A DNA stretch of 64,000 nucleotides from an uncultured Bacilli bacterium (GCA_934095825.1 CAKOKQ010000004.1:62001-126000), one strand, 5' to 3'. Numbered from the stretch's first letter, positions 28,050 to 37,706 are shown. Made by a program: numbers and translations. The notes: generated by a model from the letters alone, not told the origin.

Positions 28050-29297
28050 ATGGGAACAGGATTTATTATTTTTGCAATGGGAACAATTGTTTTAAGTTTT
28101 GCGGCTGAACTTACTAATGAACTGAGATTATTTAAAGATATTGCAGATGCCGGCTATATAAGGGATAGTAAAAAGTTAGACGAATTAAAAAAAGAAATTA
28201 ATCCGAATGGGACTAAAATTACATTTGCTTCGCTTTTATTGCCAATATATAATATCTTAAGTGTTGCTAGAAATATAAATAATTATAATATGGTAAGACC
28301 ACAAATATTAAGTATTTTAAAGACATCTGGTCTTTTAGAAGAAATGACCGAAGAAGAAAGAAAAGAATATGTTAAAAACCCTACTGGGTTTCATGCTTTT
28401 GTAATGGAAGTTGCAAGAGAAATCGAACAAGAAGAACCTGCTTATAATAAAGTTGTGGTTATAGAATATGCTGATGAGTTTGGTCTTAATAAAATCACTT
28501 ATGATATTGGTCGTAATTTAAACAATTTAACTGTTGTAGATGTTTTGGGACCTCTTAAGAAATCTTGGCAAGGCGACAAAAGAGAAGATATAGAGAATAA
28601 ACTAAAACAATCTCTTTTAAAAGGGATCAAAAGAAAAGGCACTCTAGAAAAATATATAAATTCTTTAAATAATAAAAATGGAAAGAAACCAATAGAATTA
28701 TTAACATCAGGTCGTATTTATGATGCCTACGATTATTTTAGAGAAAACACAAGAAAAGAAGCCGAAAAACAAGGTTTAAAAGAAAATATTATTGCTTTAA
28801 ATCAGCAACTTGATGAAATGCTTTTTAATATTTTAAATGATGTAGATGATAAGAAAGCTATAAGGAAGAGCATAACATATTCTACTGACAAAGCCGTTTG
28901 GGATGTATCAATAAGAAAAGTATCCGGTACTCTTAAGAGTGTTATGTATAATCGTCAGTTTAAACTTATATTTCCCCTTATAAGAGGAACGATTGCTAAA
29001 GTTATTGCCAATATAGAAAAAAAGTTAGAAGTATTAGATGATAAGACTGAATGTAATTTTGTCTATGATTTTGATGATGCTAGTAAGTGTAGCGTTGAAG
29101 TGATTATTAAGTATAATGCTTTAGAAACTAAAAAAATGCAAGATGAAATAAAGAGAAAAAGGAAAGCAGAATATCAAAAACATTTAGCTACTATTGAAAA
29201 AGAAAAATATACTTATGGGTTGTACTATGAAGAAACTTGTAAAGATGGTAAAACTAATTTTCAACCTAAATTAGTAAGAAAACCAAAAGTTAGATAG
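28050..29297 (+). CDS. Hypothetical membrane-associated protein
   Basis: 415 residues, unrecognised. The N-terminus is hydrophobic (about 1-20, GFIIFAMGTIVLSFAAEL) and a second hydrophobic patch lies near 72-85. The rest is charged and helical, ending in a Lys-rich stretch. An AGGAAGAG site precedes the ATG, and a TATAAT at 28020-28025 may drive it. It stands alone between nagZ and rpsB. Confidence 0.6.
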   Translation: MGTGFIIFAMGTIVLSFAAELTNELRLFKDIADAGYIRDSKKLDELKKEINPNGTKITFASLLLPIYNILSVARNINNYNMVRPQILSILKTSGLLEEMTEEERKEYVKNPTGFHAFVMEVAREIEQEEPAYNKVVVIEYADEFGLNKITYDIGRNLNNLTVVDVLGPLKKSWQGDKREDIENKLKQSLLKGIKRKGTLEKYINSLNNKNGKKPIELLTSGRIYDAYDYFRENTRKEAEKQGLKENIIALNQQLDEMLFNILNDVDDKKAIRKSITYSTDKAVWDVSIRKVSGTLKSVMYNRQFKLIFPLIRGTIAKVIANIEKKLEVLDDKTECNFVYDFDDASKCSVEVIIKYNALETKKMQDEIKRKRKAEYQKHLATIEKEKYTYGLYYEETCKDGKTNFQPKLVRKPKVR

Positions 29298-29359
29298 TGT
29301 TTTAGATAATGTTATTTAATAATGGGAACAAAATTTTTTGAAAAATTATTTGTTAAGGC

Positions 29360-29388
29360 TTGCACTTAAATCTTGGTTTTGATACAAT
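29360..29388 (+). promoter_or_regulatory. Promoter of rpsB-tsf
   Basis: TTGCAC (29360-29365), 17-base spacer, TACAAT (29383-29388). The start site would be near 29395, giving a leader of about 110 bases before rpsB. Confidence 0.75.
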
Positions 29389-29394
29389 ACTTAT

Positions 29395-29503
29395 GGCTTT
29401 AAAAGTCAAATATTCATATTTGCCAAGATACTTTATCGAGTGCCGAAGAGGTGATAGGTATCGTTTGCAGGCAAATAGAAGCATAACGAAGGAGGGATTT
29501 TTA
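29395..29503 (+). ncRNA. Structured leader of rpsB (possible S2 autoregulatory element)
   Basis: The untranslated leader can fold into nested stems: TTTGCC/GGCAAA (29419-29424 with 29470-29475), GATAC/GTATC (427-431 with 458-462) and TATC/GATA (434-437 with 453-456). The closing loop holds GCCGAAGAGG. Ribosomal protein operons often control themselves this way; that role is inferred here, the pairings are seen. Confidence 0.5.
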
Positions 29504-30391
29504 ATGGCTGTAGTTTCTATTAGTAATTTATTAGAAGCTGGGGTTCATTTTGGTCATCAAACCAAAAGATGGAATCCAAAAATGAAGGAATATATCTTCA
29601 CAACAAGAGACGATATTTATATTATCGACTTACAAAAAACACTTGCTTGCATGGAAGAAGCATATGCTAAAATTAGTGATATTGCGAAAAATGGTGGTAC
29701 TTTCTTATTTGTAGGTACTAAAAAACAAGCAGGAGAAGCAAGTATTGAATGTGCAAATCGTTCAAAATCATTCTATGTAACTGAAAGATGGTTAGGTGGA
29801 ACTTTAACTAACTTCAGAACAATTAGAAGAAGAGTTAAGAGATTAGAAGAAATCGAAAAAATGGAAGAAAACGGTACATTTGAAGTATTACCTAAAAAAG
29901 AAGTAATTCAAATTAAGAAAGAATATGAAAAACTTAATAAATTATTAGGTGGTATTAGAGAAATGGTTAAATTACCAGATGCTATGATTATCGTTGATCC
30001 TAAAAAGGAAATCAATGCAATCAGAGAAGCAAGAAAATTAAATATTCCAGTATTTGGTATTGTAGATACTAACTGTGATCCAGATGATGTTGATTATGTA
30101 ATTCCAGGTAATGATGATGCTGTTCGTTCAGTTAAAATCGTTTTAGGTGCTTTAACTAACGCTATTTGCGAAGCTAACGGTTTAGAAGTAATTGACTATG
30201 TTACAGAAGAAAAAGAAAAATCAAAAACAACTGATGCTAAAGAAAACAATAACGAATTAGAAGAAATGCGTAAAAATGACGAATTAGAATCTAAATCTAT
30301 TCAAGAATTAAAATCAATGGCTAAATCTCGTAAGGTTAAAGGCTATACAAATATGAAAAAAGATGAATTAATCGCATCTTTAAATAAATAA
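29504..30391 (+). CDS. rpsB: 30S ribosomal protein S2 with a C-terminal Rho_N/SAP-like extension
   Basis: 295 residues against about 230-260 in most bacteria. The S2 body is intact: [22 protein letters not shown] at the start, [18 protein letters not shown] and later [10 protein letters not shown]. After an acidic, Lys-rich linker (about 235-258) there is an extra module [20 protein letters not shown] ending DELIASLNK that looks like the Rho N-terminal or SAP helix-extension-helix fold. ATG at 29504 follows GGAGGG; the frame is open 48 codons further upstream, but that covers the promoter and leader. tsf follows after 23 bases. Confidence 0.95.
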   Translation: MAVVSISNLLEAGVHFGHQTKRWNPKMKEYIFTTRDDIYIIDLQKTLACMEEAYAKISDIAKNGGTFLFVGTKKQAGEASIECANRSKSFYVTERWLGGTLTNFRTIRRRVKRLEEIEKMEENGTFEVLPKKEVIQIKKEYEKLNKLLGGIREMVKLPDAMIIVDPKKEINAIREARKLNIPVFGIVDTNCDPDDVDYVIPGNDDAVRSVKIVLGALTNAICEANGLEVIDYVTEEKEKSKTTDAKENNNELEEMRKNDELESKSIQELKSMAKSRKVKGYTNMKKDELIASLNK

Positions 30392-30414
30392 GATTAAATA
30401 TAAGGAGAAAATTT

Positions 30415-31293
30415 ATGATTACTGCACAATTAGTAAAAGAATTAAGAGATGCTACTAACTTAGGTATCTTAGATTGCAAAAAAGCTTTAGAAGCTACTAA
30501 TGGTAATATTGACGCTGCAATCGATTGGTTAAGAGAAAAAGGTATTGCTAAGGCTGCCAAAAAAGAATCAAGAATTGCTGCAGAAGGTCTTGCTAACATT
30601 TATGTTAATGGTAATAAAGCAGTTATCTTAGAAGTTAATTCAGAAACTGACTTTGTTGCTCAAAATGAAGACTTCAAAAAAATGGTTGATGAAATTGGTA
30701 ACACTGTTTTAAATAGTGAAGCTACAACTATTGAAGAAGCTAATGCACTAGAAATTAATGGTACTACAGTTGCTGATTATGTTGTTGCTTTGACAGCTAA
30801 AATTGGCGAAAAGTTATCTCTAAGAAGACTAGAAGTAGTAACTAAGAGTGATGATGCTACTTTCGGAAGCTATCTACATATGGGTGGTAAGATTGCTGCT
30901 TTAACGGTAGTTAAAGGTAATAATAGCGAAGTAGCTAAAGATGTAGCAATGCAAGCCGCTGCTATGAAACCAGAATATACTTTTGAATCTGATGTTCCTG
31001 AAGAAAGAGTAGCAAAAGAAAAAGAAACATTAAAAGAAGAAGCAATGAAAGAAGGAAAACCTGCGGAAATTGCTGAAAAAATGGTTGCTGGTAGATTAAA
31101 GAAGTTCTTTAAAGAAATTTGTCTTGTTGACCAAGAATTTATTAAAGATGGCGATGTAGATGTTAAGACTTACTTAGCTAATAATAATTGCGAACTTAAA
31201 AAAATGGTTCGTTATGAAGTAGGCGAAGGTATCGAGAAAAAACAAGAAAACTTTGCTGAAGAAGTTATGAGCCAAGTTAATGGTACTAACTAA
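30415..31293 (+). CDS. tsf: Translation elongation factor Ts
   Basis: 292 residues. Nucleotide exchange factor that recharges EF-Tu with GTP. The UBA-like N-terminal domain is clear (LVKELRDATNLGILDCKKAL, then the TDFV motif in NSETDFVAQNEDF near 75-88), and two core subdomains follow with the usual KIAALTVVKG. AGGAGA precedes the ATG. The rpsB-tsf pair is universal in bacteria. A strong hairpin terminator lies 18 bases after the stop. Confidence 0.97.
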   Translation: MITAQLVKELRDATNLGILDCKKALEATNGNIDAAIDWLREKGIAKAAKKESRIAAEGLANIYVNGNKAVILEVNSETDFVAQNEDFKKMVDEIGNTVLNSEATTIEEANALEINGTTVADYVVALTAKIGEKLSLRRLEVVTKSDDATFGSYLHMGGKIAALTVVKGNNSEVAKDVAMQAAAMKPEYTFESDVPEERVAKEKETLKEEAMKEGKPAEIAEKMVAGRLKKFFKEICLVDQEFIKDGDVDVKTYLANNNCELKKMVRYEVGEGIEKKQENFAEEVMSQVNGTN

Positions 31294-31310
31294 TATATTA
31301 AGTATTAAAA

Positions 31311-31335
31311 AATAGTGGACGACCACTATTTTTTT
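31311..31335. terminator. Bidirectional terminator between tsf and yigZ
   Basis: Stem AATAGTGG/CCACTATT (31311-31318 with 31323-31330) has T runs on plus and A runs on its left side, so it can stop transcription from both directions; it overlaps the stop codon of the minus-strand gene. Confidence 0.85.
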
Positions 31336-31685
31336 GCTTCTTCAATAACTTTACTGGCACATTCCATATATGCTCTAAACAAACCACCAGCTCCCAACTT
31401 TATACCACCAAAATAGCGAATAACCACTATTAAAGTATTAGTCATGCCCTTACGCTCTAAAACGGTATAAATAGGCATACCCGCAGTACCACTAGGTTCT
31501 TTATCATCGCTTTTTTTAGCAGTTCCACAACACATATAAGCATAAGGAAAATGTCTTGCTTTCTTATGTTCTTTTCTTAGACTTTCTAAGATGGAATTAA
31601 CCTCATCTGAACTAGAAATTTCATAATAAAAACCTAAAAAACGCGATTTTTTAATAATTATTTCATTAGAATTAATAAGTTTCAT
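31326..31685 (-). CDS. yigZ: YigZ/IMPACT family protein
   Basis: 119 residues. It matches the N-terminal UPF0029 (Impact) domain: KSRFLGFYYEISS, a central ARHFPYAYMCCG, then EPSGTAGMPIYTVL and VIRYFGGIKLGAGGLFRAY. Full-length YigZ proteins are about 200 residues with a C-terminal ferredoxin-like domain; that part is absent, so this is the short form. The biochemical role of the family is not firmly settled. The ATG at 31685 has GGGTG 5 bases upstream; the longer frame from 31697 starts inside that site. Confidence 0.88.
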   Translation of the reverse strand: MKLINSNEIIIKKSRFLGFYYEISSSDEVNSILESLRKEHKKARHFPYAYMCCGTAKKSDDKEPSGTAGMPIYTVLERKGMTNTLIVVIRYFGGIKLGAGGLFRAYMECASKVIEEAKK

Positions 31686-31774
31686 AAAAACACCCATAAT
31701 AATTATAGCAAAATTTAGAAAAATACTCTATAATTTAGGGAGTAAGTATTAATAAGAAGAAAGTAAGGAGAATT

Positions 31775-33577
31775 ATGGAAAACTTAATTAAAGAAAAATT
31801 ACATCTAGTACCTAATTTACCAGGGTCTTACCAAATGCTTGATGAAACAGGAACTATCATCTATGTAGGTAAAGCTAAAAATTTACATCGAAGATTAGCA
31901 TCTTATTTTAATAAAGAACAAACTGGTAAAACTAAAAAATTAGTCGAAAATATTAAAGATTTTAAATATATAGTAGCAACAAGCGAGACCGAAGCTTTTT
32001 TAATAGAAATTAACTTGATTAAAAAATATAATCCTAAATATAATATAATGCTTCGAGATGATAAGTCTTATCCTTATATCGAATATATTTCTAAACCATA
32101 TCCTCGTCTAAAAATATCTAGGTATTTAAATATCAAAAAGAAGGATAGCCATTACTTATTTGGACCATATCCCAATACTTATGCCGCTAGAAGAATTGTT
32201 AATTTAATTAACCGTTTGTATCCTTTGAAAAAATGCGAGGGTATGCCTAAAGAAGTTTGCTTGTATTATCATATTCATGAATGTTTAGGCTATTGTTCTA
32301 AAGAACTAGATTTAGACAAGGTAAGCAAGATGGAACAGGAAATATTATCCTTTTTACGAGGTAATACTACTGTTTTAAGAAATAAAATCTTAGAAAAGAT
32401 AGAAAACTATAGTAAACAATTAAATTTTGAGATGGCTTTAGAACTTAAACAAGAGTTAGAATATATTGATTATATTACTGAAAAACAAAAAGTTGAACTC
32501 CATGATTTGGTTAATCGCGATGTTATTAACTATTATACGCGTAATGGTTACACCTCCATAACAATATTTTATATTAGAAATGGTAAATTATTAGGTAATA
32601 AAAATAATGTTTTAGCGATTGATACTATTGATGATATTGAATCTTTTATTGCTAACTTTTACTTACGCAATGAAATTCCTAAAGAAATATTAATTCCTAA
32701 TACTTTGAATAAAGAATTATTAAGTAGTACTTTAAATGCTAAGTTTGTTATTCCCGAAAAAGGAATAAAGAAAGAACTTTTAAATATGGCTTTAACTAAT
32801 GCCAAGATTAATTTTGAAAACGAGTTTAAATTAATTGAAGCCGATGAAAAAAGAACTTACGAAGCTAACGAAGAGCTCGCCTTTGTTTTAAATATGCCCC
32901 ATATAACCAGAATAGATATTTTTGATAACTCTAATCTTTTTGGAACTTTTGCTGTTTCAGGAATGGTAGTATTCATTAATGGTCGCCCTAAGAAAAGTGA
33001 GTATCGTAAATATAAAATTCAAGTTGATAAAAACGATGATTATCATACTATGCAAGAAGTTATTTATCGCCGTTACAACCGTGCTTTAATTGAAGAAAGC
33101 ATTATGCCCGATTTAATTATTACCGATGGTGGTGATGCTCAAATTCATGCCGCTAAAGAAATGCTAGACCAGCTAAACTTACATATTAGAGTTGTTGGCT
33201 TAAAGAAAGATAATCATCATCGCACCAATGTTTTAGTAGATAGCAATTTAAAAGAAATAAATATTGATACGACTTCCAATCTTTTCCATTATTTAACCAG
33301 AATGCAAGATGAAGTTCATCGTTATACCATTAATTATCACCGAACAATTCGCTCAAAAGGCTCAATAAGTAGTGTACTTGATAACATAGAGGGTATTGGT
33401 CCTAAAAGAAAAAAAGAACTTATTAAAAAATACGGGAGCGTTAAAAATATTGCAGGGGCAAGTACTGAAGAATTAAGTCTGATTATTCCTGAGAAAACGG
33501 CAACAACTTTAAAAGAATATTTAACAGCTTATTTAGAAGATAAAGATAAAAATAAAAAGAGTGATATTGATGATTAA
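31775..33577 (+). CDS. uvrC: UvrABC excinuclease subunit C
   Basis: 600 residues, normal length. Makes both incisions in nucleotide excision repair. GIY-YIG nuclease at the N-terminus (PGSYQMLDETGTIIYVGKAKNL, about 15-36), a UvrB-binding UVR helix near 200-235, the RNase H-like nuclease with RIDIFDNSNLFGT near 380 and LIITDGGDAQIHAA near 449, and a C-terminal helix-hairpin-helix pair (IEGIGPKRKKELIKKYGS). AAGGAG precedes the ATG. The rnfC-like gene overlaps its end. Confidence 0.97.
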   Translation: MENLIKEKLHLVPNLPGSYQMLDETGTIIYVGKAKNLHRRLASYFNKEQTGKTKKLVENIKDFKYIVATSETEAFLIEINLIKKYNPKYNIMLRDDKSYPYIEYISKPYPRLKISRYLNIKKKDSHYLFGPYPNTYAARRIVNLINRLYPLKKCEGMPKEVCLYYHIHECLGYCSKELDLDKVSKMEQEILSFLRGNTTVLRNKILEKIENYSKQLNFEMALELKQELEYIDYITEKQKVELHDLVNRDVINYYTRNGYTSITIFYIRNGKLLGNKNNVLAIDTIDDIESFIANFYLRNEIPKEILIPNTLNKELLSSTLNAKFVIPEKGIKKELLNMALTNAKINFENEFKLIEADEKRTYEANEELAFVLNMPHITRIDIFDNSNLFGTFAVSGMVVFINGRPKKSEYRKYKIQVDKNDDYHTMQEVIYRRYNRALIEESIMPDLIITDGGDAQIHAAKEMLDQLNLHIRVVGLKKDNHHRTNVLVDSNLKEINIDTTSNLFHYLTRMQDEVHRYTINYHRTIRSKGSISSVLDNIEGIGPKRKKELIKKYGSVKNIAGASTEELSLIIPEKTATTLKEYLTAYLEDKDKNKKSDIDD

Positions 33578-34709
33578 TATTCGTAAGGAACAAAAAATTA
33601 CAATACCTCTTACTTATTTAGAATATTTAGAACCTAATTTTGTTTTTATTCCTATCAAAGAAAAGACTTCATTTCCTAAAGTGGCAGTTACAAAAGATAA
33701 TTATATTGAAGATATTAAAATACCAATTAATGGGGATATCATAGCAACCGCCGTTAATAATAACGATAACTATTTAATTATAAAAAATACAAATAATAAA
33801 AATCGAAAAAATAAAGAGAAACAAGATATTGAAAAAAAGAATAATTTAGAAGAAAAAGGAGTAATATCGTTTTTATCTGTTAATGAGACTAATGATATAA
33901 CTAATAATAAAATTAACGATAAATTTAGCAATTATTTTAAAGATAAAAAAATTCTTTATGTTAATGCTTTTGATAAAGATCCTAGCTGTTTTAATAACTA
34001 TTATCTGCTAGATAAAGAAGAGAATAAATTATTAGAAGCATTTACCTTCTTAATAGATAATTATGGTATAGTAGAAATAAAATTAGTTATTCCTGCCAGT
34101 TATGAGGCCATGATTAAAAAGTATCAAAAATTAGAAAATAAAAAGATAAAATTAACTATTATTAATGATTATTTTTCTTTAGGATATAAAGATATTTTAA
34201 GTAAATATTTAAGAGTTAATTCAAAGAATATAGTTAATCTTGAAGAAATATTAAATTTATATTATGAATTAAGAAATACAGATAATAATTATTTATATAT
34301 TACTATTAGTGGCAATGTAAAAGTTCTAGTTTTAAAAGTTTTAAAGTATACAATTTTAAAAGAAGTTTTAGAATTTTTAAATATTAGTCTTGATGAAGTG
34401 GATATTAGCTTAAATAATAGTTTGATTAATCAAAAAATTGATTATAAGTATGTTCTAAATGCGGAAACAGAACTAATAATTGTTAATAAAAAAGAGATTT
34501 TAGAATCTAATGATAAAAGAGAAATATTAAAACAAAAGAAAAGTTTTAAAAAAAGAGGCGAATATAATTGTTCTAATTGTGGACTTTGTTATATGATGTG
34601 TCCTTGGCATTTAAATCCTTTAAAAGTAGAAAAATGTAGTAAATGCGGATTATGTAACTATCTTTGTCCGAATAAAAAAATATTAATGACAGGTGGGTAT
34701 AATGAGTAA
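33570..34709 (+). CDS. Divergent RnfC-like protein with two 4Fe-4S clusters
   Basis: 379 residues. The last 60 residues hold two perfect cluster motifs, CSNCGLCYMMCP near 333 and CSKCGLCNYLCP near 355, spaced as in RnfC. Before them the barrel-sandwich part (ITIPLTYLEY, PINGDIIATAV) and a weak echo of the flavin/NADH domain (NAFDKDPSCFNN, SLGYKDILSKYL) follow the RnfC order, but the Gly-rich nucleotide loop of normal RnfC is not seen and an Asn/Lys-rich insert (about 80-125) is present. The ATG at 33570 overlaps uvrC by 8 bases; a GTG at 33561 is the alternative. It is coupled to the rnfD-like gene. Confidence 0.72.
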   Translation: MINIRKEQKITIPLTYLEYLEPNFVFIPIKEKTSFPKVAVTKDNYIEDIKIPINGDIIATAVNNNDNYLIIKNTNNKNRKNKEKQDIEKKNNLEEKGVISFLSVNETNDITNNKINDKFSNYFKDKKILYVNAFDKDPSCFNNYYLLDKEENKLLEAFTFLIDNYGIVEIKLVIPASYEAMIKKYQKLENKKIKLTIINDYFSLGYKDILSKYLRVNSKNIVNLEEILNLYYELRNTDNNYLYITISGNVKVLVLKVLKYTILKEVLEFLNISLDEVDISLNNSLINQKIDYKYVLNAETELIIVNKKEILESNDKREILKQKKSFKKRGEYNCSNCGLCYMMCPWHLNPLKVEKCSKCGLCNYLCPNKKILMTGGYNE

Positions 34710-35562
34710 TACTTTAAGAAGAAAAGCAACCAATAAGACTTATGAGGCCATATTACTGGGAGTTTTAATACCAATAATTATCTTTGGATGGTATAAATTT
34801 GGGTATCTAGATTACAGTAAGAATTTAGTATCTTTAGTAAGTAGTTTTAAAGTAGGGTGGTTACTTTTAATTAACATAATAATTACTTATTTAATGCAAT
34901 TTATAGTAAAAGATAAATATCCTTATTACTATTATGAAGTAGTCCTTTTAACTCTTTTATTACCGATTAGAATTCCTTATCTTATCGATATATTAGTAGT
35001 CTTAATATATAATATTTTTAGAAAACATTTAAATCATTATCACTTTAATAGTGTTGCTATTTTTAAATTGATAATAACTTTAATTTTGATGATGATGGGT
35101 AAAAATAATTATTTATCTTTATATCAAGAACAAGTAGCTAGTATTTATAAAACTAGTGATTTAATATGGGGAGCCAGTATTGGCTCTATTGGCAGTACTA
35201 ATTTAGTTATTCTTATCTTGAGTTATTTATTATTATGTAATGTCGATATTTATAAAAAAGATATACCATGGTATGCGCTACTAGGATATAGTTTAGCTTT
35301 AGGAATATATGGATTTATTAATAATAATGTAATTGATTTAATAAAATTAACTTTAAATAGTACAGTAATTTTTAGCTTTATCTTTATTAGTACAATAAAT
35401 ATTAGTAGTCCAGTAGGAAAAAAGCTTAAAAGAATATACGGTTTGTTAGTAGGAATAATAAGTTTTATCTTTTTACAAATAAATCCATATGATGCAGCCG
35501 TGATAGCAGTGGTAATTAGCAATTTAATATGTAATTTTATTTATGAGATTATCTTAAATTAG
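34702..35562 (+). CDS. RnfD/NqrB-like membrane protein
   Basis: 286 residues with about eight to nine membrane helices. The helix pattern and motifs fit RnfD: LLPIRIPYLIDIL early, a GASIGSIGSTNLVILILSYL stretch that parallels PGSxGExSxLAILxG, and INISSPVGKKLKRIYGLLVG matching the late TSPxTxxGxxxYGxLxG. The Thr-containing site to which FMN is bound in RnfD is not clearly visible. AGGTGGGT precedes the ATG at 34702, which overlaps the rnfC-like stop by 8 bases. No rnfG, rnfE, rnfA or rnfB is adjacent. Confidence 0.7.
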   Translation: MSNTLRRKATNKTYEAILLGVLIPIIIFGWYKFGYLDYSKNLVSLVSSFKVGWLLLINIIITYLMQFIVKDKYPYYYYEVVLLTLLLPIRIPYLIDILVVLIYNIFRKHLNHYHFNSVAIFKLIITLILMMMGKNNYLSLYQEQVASIYKTSDLIWGASIGSIGSTNLVILILSYLLLCNVDIYKKDIPWYALLGYSLALGIYGFINNNVIDLIKLTLNSTVIFSFIFISTINISSPVGKKLKRIYGLLVGIISFIFLQINPYDAAVIAVVISNLICNFIYEIILN

Positions 35563-35627
35563 GTTGATTTTACTGAAGTTTTAGAGTATTATTTTAAAAG
35601 AAATGCAAAAAGGAAAAGGAAAATATT

Positions 35628-36395
35628 ATGGGATATACTTTATATGATAAAGCTTATTTTAATTATTTGAGTGAATCAAGTGTTGATATGCAAGAATTTA
35701 TAGATGAATTTCCAAAGATGGAATATGCTAATTTTTTGAACTTGACTGATGGAATATTGAGCGATATTGATATTGAAATAAAAAAATATACTGATGGTTT
35801 AACTGTTGAAGAACAAAAAGAACTAAATGATTTTTCAGAATACTTACTTTTACTTGAAAAGAAAAGATACACATTGAATAAAAGAAAAGAGTATACGGAT
35901 ATAATTCAAGAGCAAGAAGCTAATTTAGAAGAGCCCTATCGCAATATTATTTTTGCTACAACTCCATTAGGAAATGTTTGTGTAAAACAAGATTTAAAAG
36001 ATATTGATTTAGAAAATTATGATAAGTTCTTGGAAACATTAACAAGATTAAGAAATAATGACCGCGATTTTAATTCTGAAAAACAAAAGCCAATGATTGG
36101 TAATAATGTTTGCAGTGGTCTATATGAAATAAAGGCTTTTCAATTCCGATTAATTTATATGATAGTTAATAAAGATACCGTTTTAGCTGTTATGGCTGAA
36201 GACAAAATAAAAGATACATTAAGTAAGAAAAAAGTAAGACAACCAGCTCAGCGTAAAGAGCTAGTTGAAAGCCAAGTTAAATATTATCAAGAATTGTTAA
36301 AAGACGAAGTTAAAAAAGCAGAGATAATTGCACAAAATGACGCTATCTATGATGAACTGGTTGATATTCTTAGCAAGGGGAGGAAGGTAAAATGA
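35628..36395 (+). CDS. RelE/HigB-fold toxin-like protein with a long N-terminal extension
   Basis: 255 residues. The part from about 105 to 215 has the look of RelE/HigB-type toxins: CSGLYEIKAFQFRLIYMIVN followed by a strand and KDTLSKKK. An acidic helical extension of about 100 residues precedes it, much longer than in classical toxins of about 90-110 residues. AAAGGA lies before the ATG. The following HTH gene starts inside its stop (4-base overlap), the order toxin then antitoxin of HigBA-like systems. Toxicity is inferred only. Confidence 0.6.
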   Translation: MGYTLYDKAYFNYLSESSVDMQEFIDEFPKMEYANFLNLTDGILSDIDIEIKKYTDGLTVEEQKELNDFSEYLLLLEKKRYTLNKRKEYTDIIQEQEANLEEPYRNIIFATTPLGNVCVKQDLKDIDLENYDKFLETLTRLRNNDRDFNSEKQKPMIGNNVCSGLYEIKAFQFRLIYMIVNKDTVLAVMAEDKIKDTLSKKKVRQPAQRKELVESQVKYYQELLKDEVKKAEIIAQNDAIYDELVDILSKGRKVK

Positions 36396-36616
36396 AACTT
36401 AAACAAATGAAAGCATACGCCTTAAGAGACTTATGTAAATATATTAAAGAAAATAATTTATCAGTTGAAGATATAGCTGATGAATTAGAAATGACGCCAA
36501 GTATGTTACAACAGAAAATGCAAAGTATGGATTACAGTTTTTTAAACGCAGTAAATGATTGTTGTAAGAAAATGGTGGAAGCAGAGAAAAGGAGTTTAAA
36601 AAATGAACATAAATGA
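36392..36616 (+). CDS. Small HTH protein, likely antitoxin partner
   Basis: 74 residues. A helix-turn-helix is apparent in the segment [20 protein letters not shown] (about 24-43), as in XRE-type antitoxins. It overlaps the RelE-like gene by 4 bases upstream and queA by 14 bases downstream, so all three are read from one message. Its stop is TGA, which confirms table 11 usage. Confidence 0.6.
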   Translation: MKLKQMKAYALRDLCKYIKENNLSVEDIADELEMTPSMLQQKMQSMDYSFLNAVNDCCKKMVEAEKRSLKNEHK

Positions 36617-37631
36617 TTTTGATTATGATTTACCAAAGGAGTTAATTGCTCAAACACCACTAGAAAATAGAGCCGATTCTAAGCTACTCGTTATGGATAA
36701 GAAAACAGGTGAATTAACTCATGAGGTGTTTAAAGATATAACGAAGTATCTACATAAAGGCGATGTTTTAGTTTTAAATAATACGAAAGTTATTCCCGCT
36801 CGCTTAATTGGGGAAAAGGAAGAAACTAAGGCTCATATTGAATTGTTGCTATTAAATGATTTAGGTAATAAAAAATATGAATGTTTAGCTAGACCCCAGA
36901 AAAGATTACATGTGGGAACGATTGTATCATTTGGTGATGGCTTACTTAAAGCTAAAGTCTTAGAAATTAAAGGAGAAGGCATTGTTCATGTGGAATTTAT
37001 CTATGATGGTATTTTCTATGAAATACTGGATAAACTTGGCGAAATGCCACTTCCACCATATATTCATGAAAAGTTAAAAGATAAAACTAGATATAATACG
37101 GTTTATGCCAAAATAGAGGGATCAGCAGCCGCGCCAACAGCAGGCCTACATTTTACTAATGAATTATTGGATAAAATAAGAGATATGGGGGTTATAGTTA
37201 CATTTGTAACTCTTCATGTAGGATTAGGAACATTTAGACCAGTAGAAGAAGAAAATGTTTTAGAACATAAAATGCATAGTGAATTTTATATGATGTCTAA
37301 AGAAACAGCTGATATTTTGAATTTAGCTAAAAAAGAAGGTAGAAGAATTATTAGTGTTGGTACTACTTCTTGTCGTACTTTAGAAACTGTTGCACATAAG
37401 TATAATGGCGAGTTTAAAGAATGTTCAGGCAATACTGATATCTTTATTTATCCAAGTTTTAAATTTATGGCCATTGATGCTTTAATCACTAATTTTCATT
37501 TACCTAAGTCAACTTTAGTAATGCTAGTTAGTGCTTTATCAAGTAGAGAAAATATTTTAAATGCTTATAAAGAAGCTATAAAAAAAGATTATCGTTTCTT
37601 TTCCTTTGGCGATGCGATGTTTATAAAATAA
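36603..37631 (+). CDS. queA: S-adenosylmethionine:tRNA ribosyltransferase-isomerase
   Basis: 342 residues, normal length. Transfers and rearranges the ribosyl part of SAM to make epoxyqueuosine in tRNAs with GUN anticodons. Motifs: [34 protein letters not shown], the long signature [14 protein letters not shown] near 175, [12 protein letters not shown] near 205, and the ending [16 protein letters not shown]. The start lies inside the HTH gene, which is odd for a housekeeping gene; ruvB or tgt, its usual neighbours, are not present. Confidence 0.95.
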   Translation: MNINDFDYDLPKELIAQTPLENRADSKLLVMDKKTGELTHEVFKDITKYLHKGDVLVLNNTKVIPARLIGEKEETKAHIELLLLNDLGNKKYECLARPQKRLHVGTIVSFGDGLLKAKVLEIKGEGIVHVEFIYDGIFYEILDKLGEMPLPPYIHEKLKDKTRYNTVYAKIEGSAAAPTAGLHFTNELLDKIRDMGVIVTFVTLHVGLGTFRPVEEENVLEHKMHSEFYMMSKETADILNLAKKEGRRIISVGTTSCRTLETVAHKYNGEFKECSGNTDIFIYPSFKFMAIDALITNFHLPKSTLVMLVSALSSRENILNAYKEAIKKDYRFFSFGDAMFIK

Positions 37632-37644
37632 TTAATTGTTTTTT

Positions 37645-37676
37645 AAAAGAAGTAGGAGAGTATTCTTACTTCTTTT
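37645..37676 (+). terminator. Terminator after queA
   Basis: Perfect 10-bp stem AAAAGAAGTA/TACTTCTTTT (37645-37654 with 37667-37676) then ATTTAT. Confidence 0.75.
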
Positions 37677-37706
37677 ATTTATATCATATTACTATTTTGA
37701 GTGTAA

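Noticed and set aside
29360..29503. 48-codon N-terminal extension of rpsB
   Set aside because: It covers the promoter and leader, has no start with a ribosome site, and S2 proteins begin at the ATG after GGAGGG.
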